From assembly GCA_031268395.1 (NCBI GenBank), contig JAIRXI010000148.1:1-7114 (forward strand): a stretch of DNA of 7,114 nt, written 5' to 3'. The stretch's first letter is position 1; the number at the start of each line of letters is the position of its first letter. Of the stretch, positions 1-6,368 are shown piece by piece. This DNA is from Tannerella sp. (GTDB lineage Bacteria > Bacteroidota > Bacteroidia > Bacteroidales > Tannerellaceae). Below the pieces are notes generated by a model. That model was not told the DNA's origin, ran no database searches, and was given only the letters and a program-made list of their open reading frames with translations. A program made the translations under genes and the position numbers.

Positions 1-380
1 TCAAACTGCTGCTGTTCGTTTCGCTGGTCAGCATCGCTATTTCCATGTTCGGGCTGTTCTCGCAGGTGTCGCTCTCCTGCGAAAAGCGGCGCAGGGAGAT
101 TGCCGTGCGCAAGATCAACGGGGCCACCGTCGGGAAGATCCTCGACATGTATGCCCGCGAATATGCGCTGCTGCTTGCGGTGGGGGCCGCCGTCGCCTTC
201 CCGCCGGGCTATCTGCTGATGCGGCGCTGGCTGGAGCAGTATGTGCTGCAAACCGACATCCCGGCGTGGATCTACCTCGCCATCCTGCTGCTGCTGACCT
301 GCGTCGTCGCGGCCTGCGTCGGCTGGCGGGTCTACCGGGCGAGCATCGAAAACCCCGCAGACGTGATCAAAAACGAATGA
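1..380 (+). CDS. FtsX/MacB-type ABC transporter permease, C-terminal end (partial)
   Basis: This is the 3' end of a gene that begins left of the window. The reading frame is open from base 3 and gives 125 residues before the TGA at 378-380. The ATG at 45 is internal, because the membrane segment (KLLLFVSLVSIAISMFGLFS) already begins before it. The cytoplasmic loop CEKRRREIAVRKINGAT follows; this is the hallmark of the last FtsX module in Bacteroidetes MacB-like permeases. Two more hydrophobic helices follow, at roughly residues 49-70 and 82-104, and the tail is ENPADVIKNE. The same loop and tail recur at the end of the complete permease downstream, so the two are tandem paralogues. The family works in the inner membrane with a MacB/LolD-type ATPase, often for export of peptides, lipoproteins or antimicrobials. 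The substrate cannot be told, and no ATPase gene is in view. Confidence 0.9.
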   Translation, partial: KLLLFVSLVSIAISMFGLFSQVSLSCEKRRREIAVRKINGATVGKILDMYAREYALLLAVGAAVAFPPGYLLMRRWLEQYVLQTDIPAWIYLAILLLLTCVVAACVGWRVYRASIENPADVIKNE

Positions 381-411
381 AGCCATGATCATGCCTCTCA
401 CCATTCAACCC

Positions 412-507
412 GCCGTGCACCGTCATTGCGACGAAGGAAGCAATCCCTGCGTGTATTGGCGATTGCTTCCTGCTTCGTTCCTCGAAGTCGCAATGAAGGT
501 ACACGGC
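412..507. repeat. Imperfect 96-bp palindromic intergenic element
   Basis: The outer arms 412-432 and 487-507 are reverse complements over 21 positions with two mismatches (core TCATTGCGAC against GTCGCAATGA). The inner arms 436-445 (GGAAGCAATC) and 461-470 (GATTGCTTCC) pair perfectly. About 16 extra bases at 471-486 form an asymmetric bulge on the right side. The tip is the 15 bases 446-460. The TCATTGCGAnnGAAG...GCAATC style resembles widespread bacterial intergenic palindromes. There is no T-run after the right arm, so it is not a standard Rho-independent terminator. It follows the first permease by 31 bp, so it could stabilise the 3' end of that transcript, but this is inference. Confidence 0.75.
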
Positions 508-574
508 CCACTGTCCTGCAATCGGTGCGACGCGATAAAAAACAGGCCGGACAAAGAAAAATTGTGCCTGATTA

Positions 575-608
575 CTTGTGATTTATCCGGAACTGTTTCT
601 TATTTTTG
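575..608 (+). promoter_or_regulatory. Possible Bacteroidetes-type promoter inside the gap
   Basis: TATTTTTG at 601-608 matches the -7 consensus TAnnTTTG. CTTG at 575-578 could serve as the -33 element, but the spacing is 22 bp, slightly longer than the usual 19-21. Transcription would start near 615, upstream of the 21-bp repeat array, and could run on into the permease at 1065 with a leader of about 450 nt. This is a consensus match only, in an AT-rich stretch where chance matches are likely. Confidence 0.35.
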
Positions 609-712
609 CAGGGTAATAGCATTTAGTGGAGGAATGGAAACCTGTTTGCAAATGAAACCGTTTAATTTTCAGTACACAATACACCATCCGCATACGTTCG
701 TGTGCGAGTCAG

Positions 713-838
713 GTATTGCAGTACGCGACTCGCGTATTGCAGTACGCAGTATGCGTATTACAGTACCCGACTTGCGTATTACAGTACGCAACCCGTGTAC
801 TGTAATACGCGGCTCGCGTACTACAGTGCGCAAACTGC
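713..838. repeat. Tandem array of six 21-bp units, self-complementary
   Basis: Six contiguous units of exactly 21 bp start at 713, 734, 755, 776, 797 and 818. Each unit has a 12-bp part like GTATTGCAGTAC followed by a 9-bp part like GCGACTCGC. Both parts are close to palindromic, so the reverse complement of the first unit, rotated to the same phase, matches it at 18 of 21 positions. Units 4 and 5 carry the 12-bp core in exactly opposite orientations. More degenerate units may precede the array (GCGAGTC at 704-710 lies in phase). There are no spacers, so this is not a CRISPR. Because 21 is a multiple of three, the array encodes seven-residue repeats in each frame. Function is unknown. Confidence 0.9.
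776..808. repeat. Perfect 12-bp inverted repeat with 9-nt loop
   Basis: GTATTACAGTAC at 776-787 and GTACTGTAATAC at 797-808 are exact reverse complements separated by nine bases (788-796). This could form a 12-bp hairpin in RNA or a cruciform in DNA. It lies inside the 21-bp array and results from unit 5 carrying the inverted form of the unit 4 core. No run of T follows it, so it is not a typical terminator. Confidence 0.85.
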
Positions 839-956
839 ACGTGCCCCCGGCCGACATGGAAAGGCGTGTTTTTTGTACGCTGCTCCCTGCGCGGAAGGGA
901 AAAACGGAATTATTCATTTTAAAACGGGAAGACGATGCCACAATCGGATTACATAC

Positions 957-991
957 CGCATGACGGTGCACGGCGCGCTATCCTGCAACGG
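957..991 (+). repeat. Partial second copy of the right half of the 412-507 palindrome
   Basis: From about 957 the sequence matches the stretch beginning near 490 in the same orientation, with scattered substitutions and one base missing near the start. The shared text is GCA(A)TGAnGGTnCACGGC, then two or three variable bases, then CTnTCCTGCAA. Bases 961-975 are also an exact 15-base reverse complement of 411-425. The 21-bp array is therefore bracketed by copies of one repeat family. The copy is too degenerate to call recently active. Confidence 0.6.
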
Positions 992-1064
992 CAGGCACAG
1001 GTATGAAGAACGACATGTTGAAATGCACTCTCAACGACTACAAAACAAACTAAATAATTGAACG

Positions 1065-3473
1065 ATGAAACTTTTTAAATTAGCCCTGCGTACCCTGCTT
1101 CATTACAGGATGTACACGTTTATCAACCTGCTGGGACTGGCGATGAGCCTGACCTGCGTGATTATCATTGCCCGCTACGTATACAGCGAGCTGAAAGTGG
1201 ACGGCTTCAACAGCCGGCTGGACCGGATCTGCGTTAGCACGCAGGAAATGTCCATCAATCCGGGAACCGTCCGTTATTCCGGCATCTTCAACCCGAACAA
1301 TGAGAAAACCTTTGTCGACCTCTCCAAACATCCCGGCGTGGAAAAGCATGCCCTTTTCATCCCCCTGGACAAAGAGCAGATCATGGTCGGGGAGGAAACG
1401 TACAACACCAAGCTGCTGGTGGTCGACTCCGTGTTCCTGCAAATCCTCGACTATCCCGCAACGGCAGGCGCCGACAACATCTACCGTCCGGAAGAGGTCC
1501 TGATTACGGAAACGTTCGCGGCGAAAGTCTTCGGCCGGGAAGACCCGGTGGGCAGGGCCCTCTTCTACCCTACCCTCAACCGGACACTGACCGTGGCCGG
1601 CGTCCTCCGCACGCCGGCACACAAAAGCAGCCTTTCGTTCGACCTGCTTGTCTACATGCAAAACGTCAACGACTGGAGCCGCGTACCGCAGAGCTTCCTC
1701 CTGCTCCATCCGGGAAGCGACCGGCACGACATCAACCGGCAGTACGGCGACTTTATGGAAATGGCGGCCTGGGGATACGGCATCCGCTACCAGCTTTTCC
1801 CCTGCCGGGAGGTCTATTTCGACCGGCAGATCTCCGATTACGGCCTCTTTGTGCACGGCAACCTTACTTACGTTTTCATCCTCATGAGCATCGGCGTCCT
1901 GCTGCTGCTGATCGGAGTGGTGAACTACATCAACATCCACTCCGTGGTGATGATGCGGCGCAACCGGGAACTGGGCGTGAAGAAGGTCTTCGGCGCCGGA
2001 GGCTTTACCATCTTCATGCAGCTGCTGCTCGAAAACCTGCTGCCGGTTGTCCTGGCGCTGGCCGTGGCCTTCCTGCTGGCCGAAACCCTGCAACCCTTCG
2101 TCGAAAAGTCTCTCGGCATCCGCCAGTATCCCAGCCTCCGCTTCGACCTGTGGCTCGCGCTGGCCCTGACCGTCGTGCTGCCGGGAGCGCTGAACGTCGC
2201 CCCTTTCCTGCGCTACCGCTATTTCTCGCCCGTGCGTTCGCTCCGCGCCGTGACTGTCGGCGGAAGCAAATCCCTGCTTCCGCAGCAGTTCTTCCTCTGT
2301 TTCCAGTCTTTCCTGACGATGGGTCTCCTTTCCGTTTCCCTCTTTTTTGTGAAGCAGCTGGATTTCATGCTCCATGCCGACCTCGGATTCCGCACGCGGG
2401 ACATCATACAGGTGCCCTTCCTGAACCGGAACGTAAACTTCTCCCTTCCGGAAAATGAATGGAAAGCGCAGCGGGAAAAGAGGAAAACCATTACCGACGA
2501 ACTGAAGCAGAAACTGGATGCCTCCACGCTGCTGGAATACTGGAGTTTCGGCGAATTTCCGACGGGGAATTTGCATGAATTTGAATTTAAGTCGTCCGGC
2601 GGGGAGCCGCAGAAAGTCCTCCTGACGGGCGCCGACGAGACCTGGTTCAAACTCTATGACATCCGGCTGCTCGATGGTCGACTGTGGGACAACACGGTCG
2701 ACAACGACTTCAGCTACGACCTGATTGTGAACGAAGCCGCGCTCCGGCAGTTCGACATCGCCGACTACCGCGAGGGGGAACTGCAACCCAGCCGTCGAAT
2801 CTGGTGGTCGTCGGACAGGGGGGAGGAGATGAAGACCAACCCGCCTTACCGGATCGTGGGCGTGGTGAAGGATTTCCACACGAAGCACCTCTCCAGCCGG
2901 CAGGCGCCGGTCGCCATCTATTTTTCGGAACCGTGGAGAGACTACCCCGTGGTGGCCTCCTTTGCGCCCGAACACCGGAGGGAGGTGATCGAATGGATGC
3001 GAGGCCTGCACGACGAAATGATCGGCGGCGAGTTCGCGTACACCTTCATCGAAGACGAGATCGCGGCGCTCTACCTGGAAGACAAAAAGGTATCCGTCAT
3101 CTGCACGGTTTTCACGGGGATCGCCATCCTGATCGGTGCGCTGGGCGTGCTGGGCGTGTCGCTGTTCGACATCCGGCGGCGGCGGAAGGAAATTGCCATC
3201 CGGAAGGTGAACGGCGCCACCATCACAGACATTATCCGGCTGCTGCTGAAAAAATACCTGGCGGTACAGGCCATCGCCTTCGTTCTCGCAACGCCCGTCG
3301 CCCTGTTTGTCATCCACCGCTACCTGGACAATTTTGCCTTCCGGGCGCCGGTATCGTGGTGGATATTCGCCGTCGCGCTGACCGTCACCGTCGCCATTTC
3401 GCTGCTCACGCTGCTCTTCCAGGCCGGCAGAGCCAGCAGGGAAAATCCGGCCGACGTCGTAAAAACGGAATAG
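1065..3473 (+). CDS. FtsX/MacB-type ABC transporter permease, 802 aa
   Basis: This is a complete two-module permease of the kind common in Bacteroidetes. Membrane segments are visible near residues 17-42, 267-292, 320-340, 362-383, 409-430, 676-703, 731-751 and 765-786. Two large extracytoplasmic regions lie between them: residues 43-265, a MacB-type periplasmic core domain, and residues 431-670. Each FtsX module has its basic cytoplasmic loop: RRNRELGVKKVFGAG near 297 and RRRRKEIAIRKVNGAT near 704. The tail is ENPADVVKTE. The ATG at 1065 is chosen because the MKLFKLALR start followed directly by the first helix is typical for the family; the leader is AT-rich with no Shine-Dalgarno. The protein would pair with a MacB/LolD-like ATPase, and since none is in the window the substrate stays open. 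It is a paralogue of the partial permease upstream, from which it is separated by the repeat-rich gap. Confidence 0.93.
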   Translation: MKLFKLALRTLLHYRMYTFINLLGLAMSLTCVIIIARYVYSELKVDGFNSRLDRICVSTQEMSINPGTVRYSGIFNPNNEKTFVDLSKHPGVEKHALFIPLDKEQIMVGEETYNTKLLVVDSVFLQILDYPATAGADNIYRPEEVLITETFAAKVFGREDPVGRALFYPTLNRTLTVAGVLRTPAHKSSLSFDLLVYMQNVNDWSRVPQSFLLLHPGSDRHDINRQYGDFMEMAAWGYGIRYQLFPCREVYFDRQISDYGLFVHGNLTYVFILMSIGVLLLLIGVVNYINIHSVVMMRRNRELGVKKVFGAGGFTIFMQLLLENLLPVVLALAVAFLLAETLQPFVEKSLGIRQYPSLRFDLWLALALTVVLPGALNVAPFLRYRYFSPVRSLRAVTVGGSKSLLPQQFFLCFQSFLTMGLLSVSLFFVKQLDFMLHADLGFRTRDIIQVPFLNRNVNFSLPENEWKAQREKRKTITDELKQKLDASTLLEYWSFGEFPTGNLHEFEFKSSGGEPQKVLLTGADETWFKLYDIRLLDGRLWDNTVDNDFSYDLIVNEAALRQFDIADYREGELQPSRRIWWSSDRGEEMKTNPPYRIVGVVKDFHTKHLSSRQAPVAIYFSEPWRDYPVVASFAPEHRREVIEWMRGLHDEMIGGEFAYTFIEDEIAALYLEDKKVSVICTVFTGIAILIGALGVLGVSLFDIRRRRKEIAIRKVNGATITDIIRLLLKKYLAVQAIAFVLATPVALFVIHRYLDNFAFRAPVSWWIFAVALTVTVAISLLTLLFQAGRASRENPADVVKTE

Positions 3474-3504
3474 CTCGCACGCAGATGATGGAAGGGACTC
3501 ATGA

Positions 3505-3535
3505 TTTCCCCGTTCGGGAATAAACATTATCTTTG
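3505..3535 (+). promoter_or_regulatory. Bacteroidetes-type promoter of the dehydrogenase-kinase operon
   Basis: TATCTTTG at 3528-3535 fits the TAnnTTTG -7 consensus. TTTC at 3505-3508 is one base from TTTG at the -33 position, with a 19-bp gap. Transcription would begin around 3542, about 20 nt before the ATG at 3564. This rules out the in-frame ATG at 3501, which lies at the very edge of the -33 element. A weak inverted repeat (TTCCC...GGGAA) overlaps the region between the two elements. Confidence 0.6.
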
Positions 3536-3563
3536 CAGCCTCATTCTATATAATATTAAATGT

Positions 3564-4376
3564 ATGGCAAACTTATTTGATCTGAAAGACAGCGTGATCC
3601 TGCTGACCGGAGGATGCGGGATTCTGGGCGGCTGCATGGCCGGACATCTGGCGGGCGAGGGCGCGCGCACTGTGATTCTTGACCGGAACGCGGAAGGCGG
3701 CCGGCGACTGGCGGCGGACATCCGGGACGCCGGCGGCGAAGCGCTTTTCCTGGAAACGGACGTGCTCGACAGGGAAACGCTCGTGCGGAACAGACAGGAG
3801 ATCCTGGACGCCTTCGGGCGGATCGACGTGCTGATCAACCTGGCCGGCGGCAATATGGCCGGAGCGACGATCCCGCCGGACAAAACGTTTTTTGACCTCG
3901 ACCTCGACGCCTTCCGCAAGGTTGTTGACCTCAACCTCTTCGGGACGGTGTTGCCGACGATGGTCTTTGCCGCGGCGATGGTAGCCCGCAAGAAAGGCAG
4001 CATCATCAACGTCTCGTCCGAATCGGCGCTGCGTCCGCTGACGCGCGTCGTGGGCTACGGATGCGCCAAGGCCGCCGTCAGCAACTTTACGCAGTATCTG
4101 GCCGGCGAACTGGCCGTCAAATTCGGCGAGGGACTGCGCGTGAACGCCATTGCGCCGGGTTTCTTCCTGACGGAACAGAACCGCGCGCTGATGACCAACC
4201 CCGACGGCACGCCTTCCGACCGCTGCAAAACGGTCATGGCTCATACGCCCTTCAACCGCCTTGGACGCCCCGACGAACTGCTGGGCACCGTCCAGTGGCT
4301 GGCCAGCGACGCATCGGCCTTCGTGACCGGCACGGTCACGCCGATCGACGGCGGCTTCGACGCCTTTTCCATTTAA
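3564..4376 (+). CDS. Short-chain dehydrogenase, probable D-mannonate/fructuronate oxidoreductase
   Basis: A classical SDR of 270 residues. The cofactor glycine motif TGGCGILGG is at residues 15-23, NLAGG (equivalent of NNAG) at 92-96, and the catalytic triad is Ser152, Tyr165 and Lys169 (Y-G-C-A-K). The segment VNAIAPGFFLTEQNR and the end DGGFDAF fit SDRs annotated as D-mannonate oxidoreductase in Bacteroidetes, which reduce fructuronate to mannonate with NAD(P)H in the cytoplasm. That assignment comes from recall of the family and from the neighbouring kinase; other sugar-acid or polyol substrates are possible. The start at 3564 is preferred to the upstream ATG at 3501 because the promoter lies between them and because MANLFDLKDSVILLTGG is a normal SDR N-terminus. 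It is the first gene of a likely operon with the kinase 42 bp downstream. Confidence 0.85.
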   Translation: MANLFDLKDSVILLTGGCGILGGCMAGHLAGEGARTVILDRNAEGGRRLAADIRDAGGEALFLETDVLDRETLVRNRQEILDAFGRIDVLINLAGGNMAGATIPPDKTFFDLDLDAFRKVVDLNLFGTVLPTMVFAAAMVARKKGSIINVSSESALRPLTRVVGYGCAKAAVSNFTQYLAGELAVKFGEGLRVNAIAPGFFLTEQNRALMTNPDGTPSDRCKTVMAHTPFNRLGRPDELLGTVQWLASDASAFVTGTVTPIDGGFDAFSI

Positions 4377-4418
4377 CCGGCAAAGAGATAACAGCTAATC
4401 CTATAATAAAGAATAACG

Positions 4419-5495
4419 ATGGAACTAAAAAACTCCTGTCAGTGGGCGATGGTCGTCCCCACCAGCATGGGCGTACGCCTGACCCCGGACGCTCAGGGAC
4501 AGCCCGTACATACCGGCGACCGCCTGCTGATGCAGGCAACCAGTGCAGAAACTAACGTGGCAAGCATATCCGCCTACCTGGGACTTCCTGTAAAGGTGCT
4601 GACCACTTTTGTCAAGGGCAGTCCGATTGCCCGGTTTATCCGGGACAATTTGAGCAGCCGCCACCTGGTCTGCGAAGGGAAAGAAGTCGAACAGGGCGGG
4701 CCGTGGGGCTACCGCCACCAGATCAACATAGCCGACAGCGGCTTCGGTTCGCGCGGGCCGCGCGTCTGGAACGACCGCAGCGGCGAAGTCGGACGTACCC
4801 TGAATGTGAATGACTTCGACCTCGACCGCCTCTTCGGACAGGAAGGCGTGCAGATTCTGCATCTCTCCGGCCTGATCGGCGCCCTGTCGCCCGAAACAAG
4901 CCGCTTCTGTCTCGAACTGGCCCGGGCCGCCCGGAAATACGGCACAAAGATTGCGTTCGACCTGAACTACCGCGCTTCTTTCTGGAAAGGACGCGAAGAG
5001 GAATTGCGCGGCATCTTCACCGAGATCGCCTCCATTGCCGATATCCTTGTCGGCAACGAAGAAGACTTCCAGCTCAGCCTCGGCATCGAAGGTCCGGAAG
5101 CCGGCGGTCAGGCGCTGGCCGCAAAAATCGACAGTTTCAAGGGTATGATTCGCAATGTAAAGAAGGCGTTTCCGGATACGTCTGTTTTTGCAACCACCCT
5201 GCGCGAAGTCGTCAACGCCAATCATCACCAGTGGGGCGCCATCATGCTCGAAGGCGACGAATGGCACATCGTCGAACCGCGCCCCATCCACGTACTCGAC
5301 CGCATCGGCGGCGGCGACGGCTTTGTCGGCGGCCTCCTCTACGGCATTCTGAAAGGCTGGGAACCGGAAAAATGGATCCGGTTCGGATGGGCAACCGGCG
5401 TACTGGCGACTACCTTCCTGACCGACTATGGCCAGCCGGCCGACGAAGATCAGGTCTGGAGCATCTGGGGCGGCAACGCGCGCGTAATTCGATGA
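4419..5495 (+). CDS. kdgK: PfkB-family sugar kinase, probable 2-keto-3-deoxygluconate kinase
   Basis: A 358-residue ribokinase-like kinase. The C-terminal PfkB signature is clear: D294-R-I-G-G-G-D300-G-F-V-G-G, where D300 is the expected catalytic base and the glycines form the anion hole. Upstream are FDLNYRASFW near 180-190 and VGNEEDF near 210, both typical of the 2-keto-3-deoxygluconate kinase branch. The N-terminal substrate region ATSAETNVASISAYLG replaces the usual GGAEANVA form, so the two glycines there are Thr-Ser. The predicted reaction is ATP-dependent phosphorylation of 2-keto-3-deoxygluconate to its 6-phosphate, feeding the Entner-Doudoroff aldolase. It lies 42 bp after the dehydrogenase and 40 bp before the VOC gene, on the same strand and probably in one transcript. 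Both spacers contain a similar GCAAAGAG(G)ATAA segment, possibly related to translation initiation. The kinase fold is certain; the exact sugar acid is inferred. Confidence 0.85.
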   Translation: MELKNSCQWAMVVPTSMGVRLTPDAQGQPVHTGDRLLMQATSAETNVASISAYLGLPVKVLTTFVKGSPIARFIRDNLSSRHLVCEGKEVEQGGPWGYRHQINIADSGFGSRGPRVWNDRSGEVGRTLNVNDFDLDRLFGQEGVQILHLSGLIGALSPETSRFCLELARAARKYGTKIAFDLNYRASFWKGREEELRGIFTEIASIADILVGNEEDFQLSLGIEGPEAGGQALAAKIDSFKGMIRNVKKAFPDTSVFATTLREVVNANHHQWGAIMLEGDEWHIVEPRPIHVLDRIGGGDGFVGGLLYGILKGWEPEKWIRFGWATGVLATTFLTDYGQPADEDQVWSIWGGNARVIR

Positions 5496-5535
5496 TCCCG
5501 CCACGCAAAGAGGATAAGATTATAACTTCAGTAAT

Positions 5536-5925
5536 ATGAAAGATCTTCTTAAAACAAGGCAAGACCACGAACTGCCGTTGTGTATCGAAGATTGGGGATG
5601 GAAATATCATCACACCGGCATTCCAACAGACAAAGTGATACCCAATGAGAGATACTTGCCTCACCTGAAATTCCATGTTTCAGGATTTGATACCAGTCCA
5701 TTCGGGATTGAGTGGATGAGATTTGACGAAGATTGTCCCCTGTCGGATATAATAAAATCCGTTCCTCACATTGCGTTTGAGGTTGATGATATTGACGAGG
5801 AATTTGCCAAGCATAATTTTGAAATTATTTCCGAACCGGGTGTACCGGGTGAGGGAGTCAGGGCAGCAATGATTTTGCATAATGGTGCGCCTGTTGAGTT
5901 GATTGAATTTAAAAAGAATAAATAA
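5536..5925 (+). CDS. VOC-superfamily (glyoxalase-fold) protein, 129 aa
   Basis: The protein shows the two-module vicinal-oxygen-chelate pattern with all four usual metal positions: His26 (HHTGIPT), Glu59 (GIEWMRF), His78 (PHIAFEVDDID) and Glu121 (PVELIEF). It is therefore likely a metal-binding lyase, isomerase or dioxygenase-fold protein acting in the cytoplasm, but the substrate cannot be deduced. The ATG at 5536 follows an AT-rich leader 40 bp after the kinase stop. No promoter match was seen in that spacer, so co-transcription with the kinase is likely. Its base composition is visibly more AT-rich than the dehydrogenase and kinase, suggesting a separate origin. A role in sugar-acid metabolism rests only on position. 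The first 24 residues (MKDLLKTRQDHELPLCIEDWGWKY) form an extra N-terminal segment ahead of the fold. Confidence 0.85.
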   Translation: MKDLLKTRQDHELPLCIEDWGWKYHHTGIPTDKVIPNERYLPHLKFHVSGFDTSPFGIEWMRFDEDCPLSDIIKSVPHIAFEVDDIDEEFAKHNFEIISEPGVPGEGVRAAMILHNGAPVELIEFKKNK

Positions 5926-5957
5926 CTGCCAGCGACTACCATCCAGAATATCGGGGA

Positions 5958-6022
5958 CGAACACATCAACGGCGGACACGCAGGGGCGAATAATTTTTCG
6001 CCCCTGCGTGTTCTCCGTTGAT
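5958..6022. repeat. Palindromic repeat, copy 1 (25-bp arms)
   Basis: The arms 5965-5989 and 5998-6022 are reverse complements over 25 positions with two mismatches, around an 8-nt AT loop. The central stem is ACACGCAGGGGCGA against TCGCCCCTGCGTGT. It lies 32 bp after the VOC stop and would make a very stable RNA hairpin. It has no T-run after the right arm, so it could protect the 3' end or terminate weakly. Bases 5958-6007 recur almost unchanged at 6886-6934, so this is a dispersed repeat. Confidence 0.85.
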
Positions 6023-6043
6023 TGTGGACAGAAATACGCACAC

Positions 6044-6076
6044 GTTGATTAGCGATAGATTTTTCCACTACCTTTG
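6044..6076 (+). promoter_or_regulatory. Bacteroidetes-type promoter of the toxin-antitoxin pair
   Basis: TACCTTTG at 6069-6076 matches TAnnTTTG, and GTTG at 6044-6047 lies 21 bp upstream as the -33 element. Transcription should start near 6083, leaving an A-rich leader of about 27 nt before the ATG at 6110. An in-frame TTG at 6074 falls inside the -7 element and cannot be the start. Confidence 0.65.
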
Positions 6077-6109
6077 TACATAAGAAATATAATTAAAACA
6101 GAAAAGAAA

Positions 6110-6358
6110 ATGTACAGACAAATATTCAAACCTACAGAGTACAACCACACGATTCCCGTCGAGGTGCCGCGCGAATGGTACGGGCAAACGGTTGAAGTCA
6201 CTGCGTTTCCGATAATCGCACCTCCGAAAACGCCGTCGGTTGTCGACGAAGACTTTTACAAACTTTGCGGAGCATGGGAATCCGCCCAAAGTGCGGAAGA
6301 AATGGCGGCAGCGCTTAAAGCCGCCCGAAAATTCAGGGGAAAAGATACATTTTTTTAA
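6110..6358 (+). CDS. Putative VapB-like antitoxin, 82 aa
   Basis: A small protein directly upstream of a PIN-domain toxin, with only 10 bp between them, which is the usual antitoxin-toxin order. The N-terminal half (NHTIPVEVPREWYGQTVEVTAFP, about residues 11-33) reads as short strands and resembles the YGxxVEV-type N-termini of small Bacteroidetes antitoxins with an AbrB-like look. The C-terminal part (about residues 45-82) is helical and ends in the basic-aromatic tail ARKFRGKDTFF, suited to inserting into the toxin's active site. The ATG at 6110 is chosen because the -7 promoter element covers the alternative upstream TTG. The expected role is to neutralise the toxin and autorepress the operon by binding the promoter region; this is inferred from family behaviour. 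The DNA-binding class cannot be fixed by eye. Confidence 0.75.
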   Translation: MYRQIFKPTEYNHTIPVEVPREWYGQTVEVTAFPIIAPPKTPSVVDEDFYKLCGAWESAQSAEEMAAALKAARKFRGKDTFF

Positions 6359-6368
6359 TTCACGCGCC

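Larger units (their letters stand above)
381..1064. other. Long intergenic region between tandem permeases
   Basis: This gap of 684 bp is much longer than expected between two same-strand paralogous permease genes. It contains an imperfect palindrome at 412-507, a possible promoter around 575-608, a 21-bp tandem array at 713-838, and a degenerate second copy of the right half of the palindrome from about 957. Long open frames cross it on both strands, but they arise because the 21-bp unit has no stop in several frames. None of the translations resembles a protein family I recognise. No tRNA or other structured RNA gene was recognised. No convincing -7 element was seen in the last 100 bp before the next permease. 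Confidence 0.7.

Noticed and set aside
713..838. CRISPR array
   Set aside because: The 21-bp units are contiguous with no unique spacers, and no cas gene is present.
702..1061. Plus-strand frame with YCSTRLAY-like repeats ending just before the permease
   Set aside because: It is another reading frame of the same 21-bp array. It has no supporting promoter or start context, and the repeats are explained by the DNA repeat.
3505..3520. TTCCC/GGGAA inverted repeat as a terminator of the permease gene
   Set aside because: It has only five pairs and no T-run, and it overlaps the promoter of the next operon.
1080..3527. 815-codon open frame on the minus strand opposite the permease
   Set aside because: It is antisense to a clear FtsX/MacB permease, and its translation is rich in charged residues with no domain or membrane segment. 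It is a shadow of GC-rich codon use.
3501..3563. Upstream in-frame ATG extending the dehydrogenase by 21 residues
   Set aside because: The promoter elements at 3505-3535 lie within this stretch, and the extension is not SDR-like.
4425..5504. 359-codon open frame on the minus strand opposite the kinase
   Set aside because: It lies exactly antisense to a kinase with intact motifs and has no recognisable family features.
6240..6368. Upstream in-frame start extending the PIN toxin
   Set aside because: It would overlap half of the antitoxin gene. The ATG at 6369 gives the canonical PIN N-terminus and the usual length.
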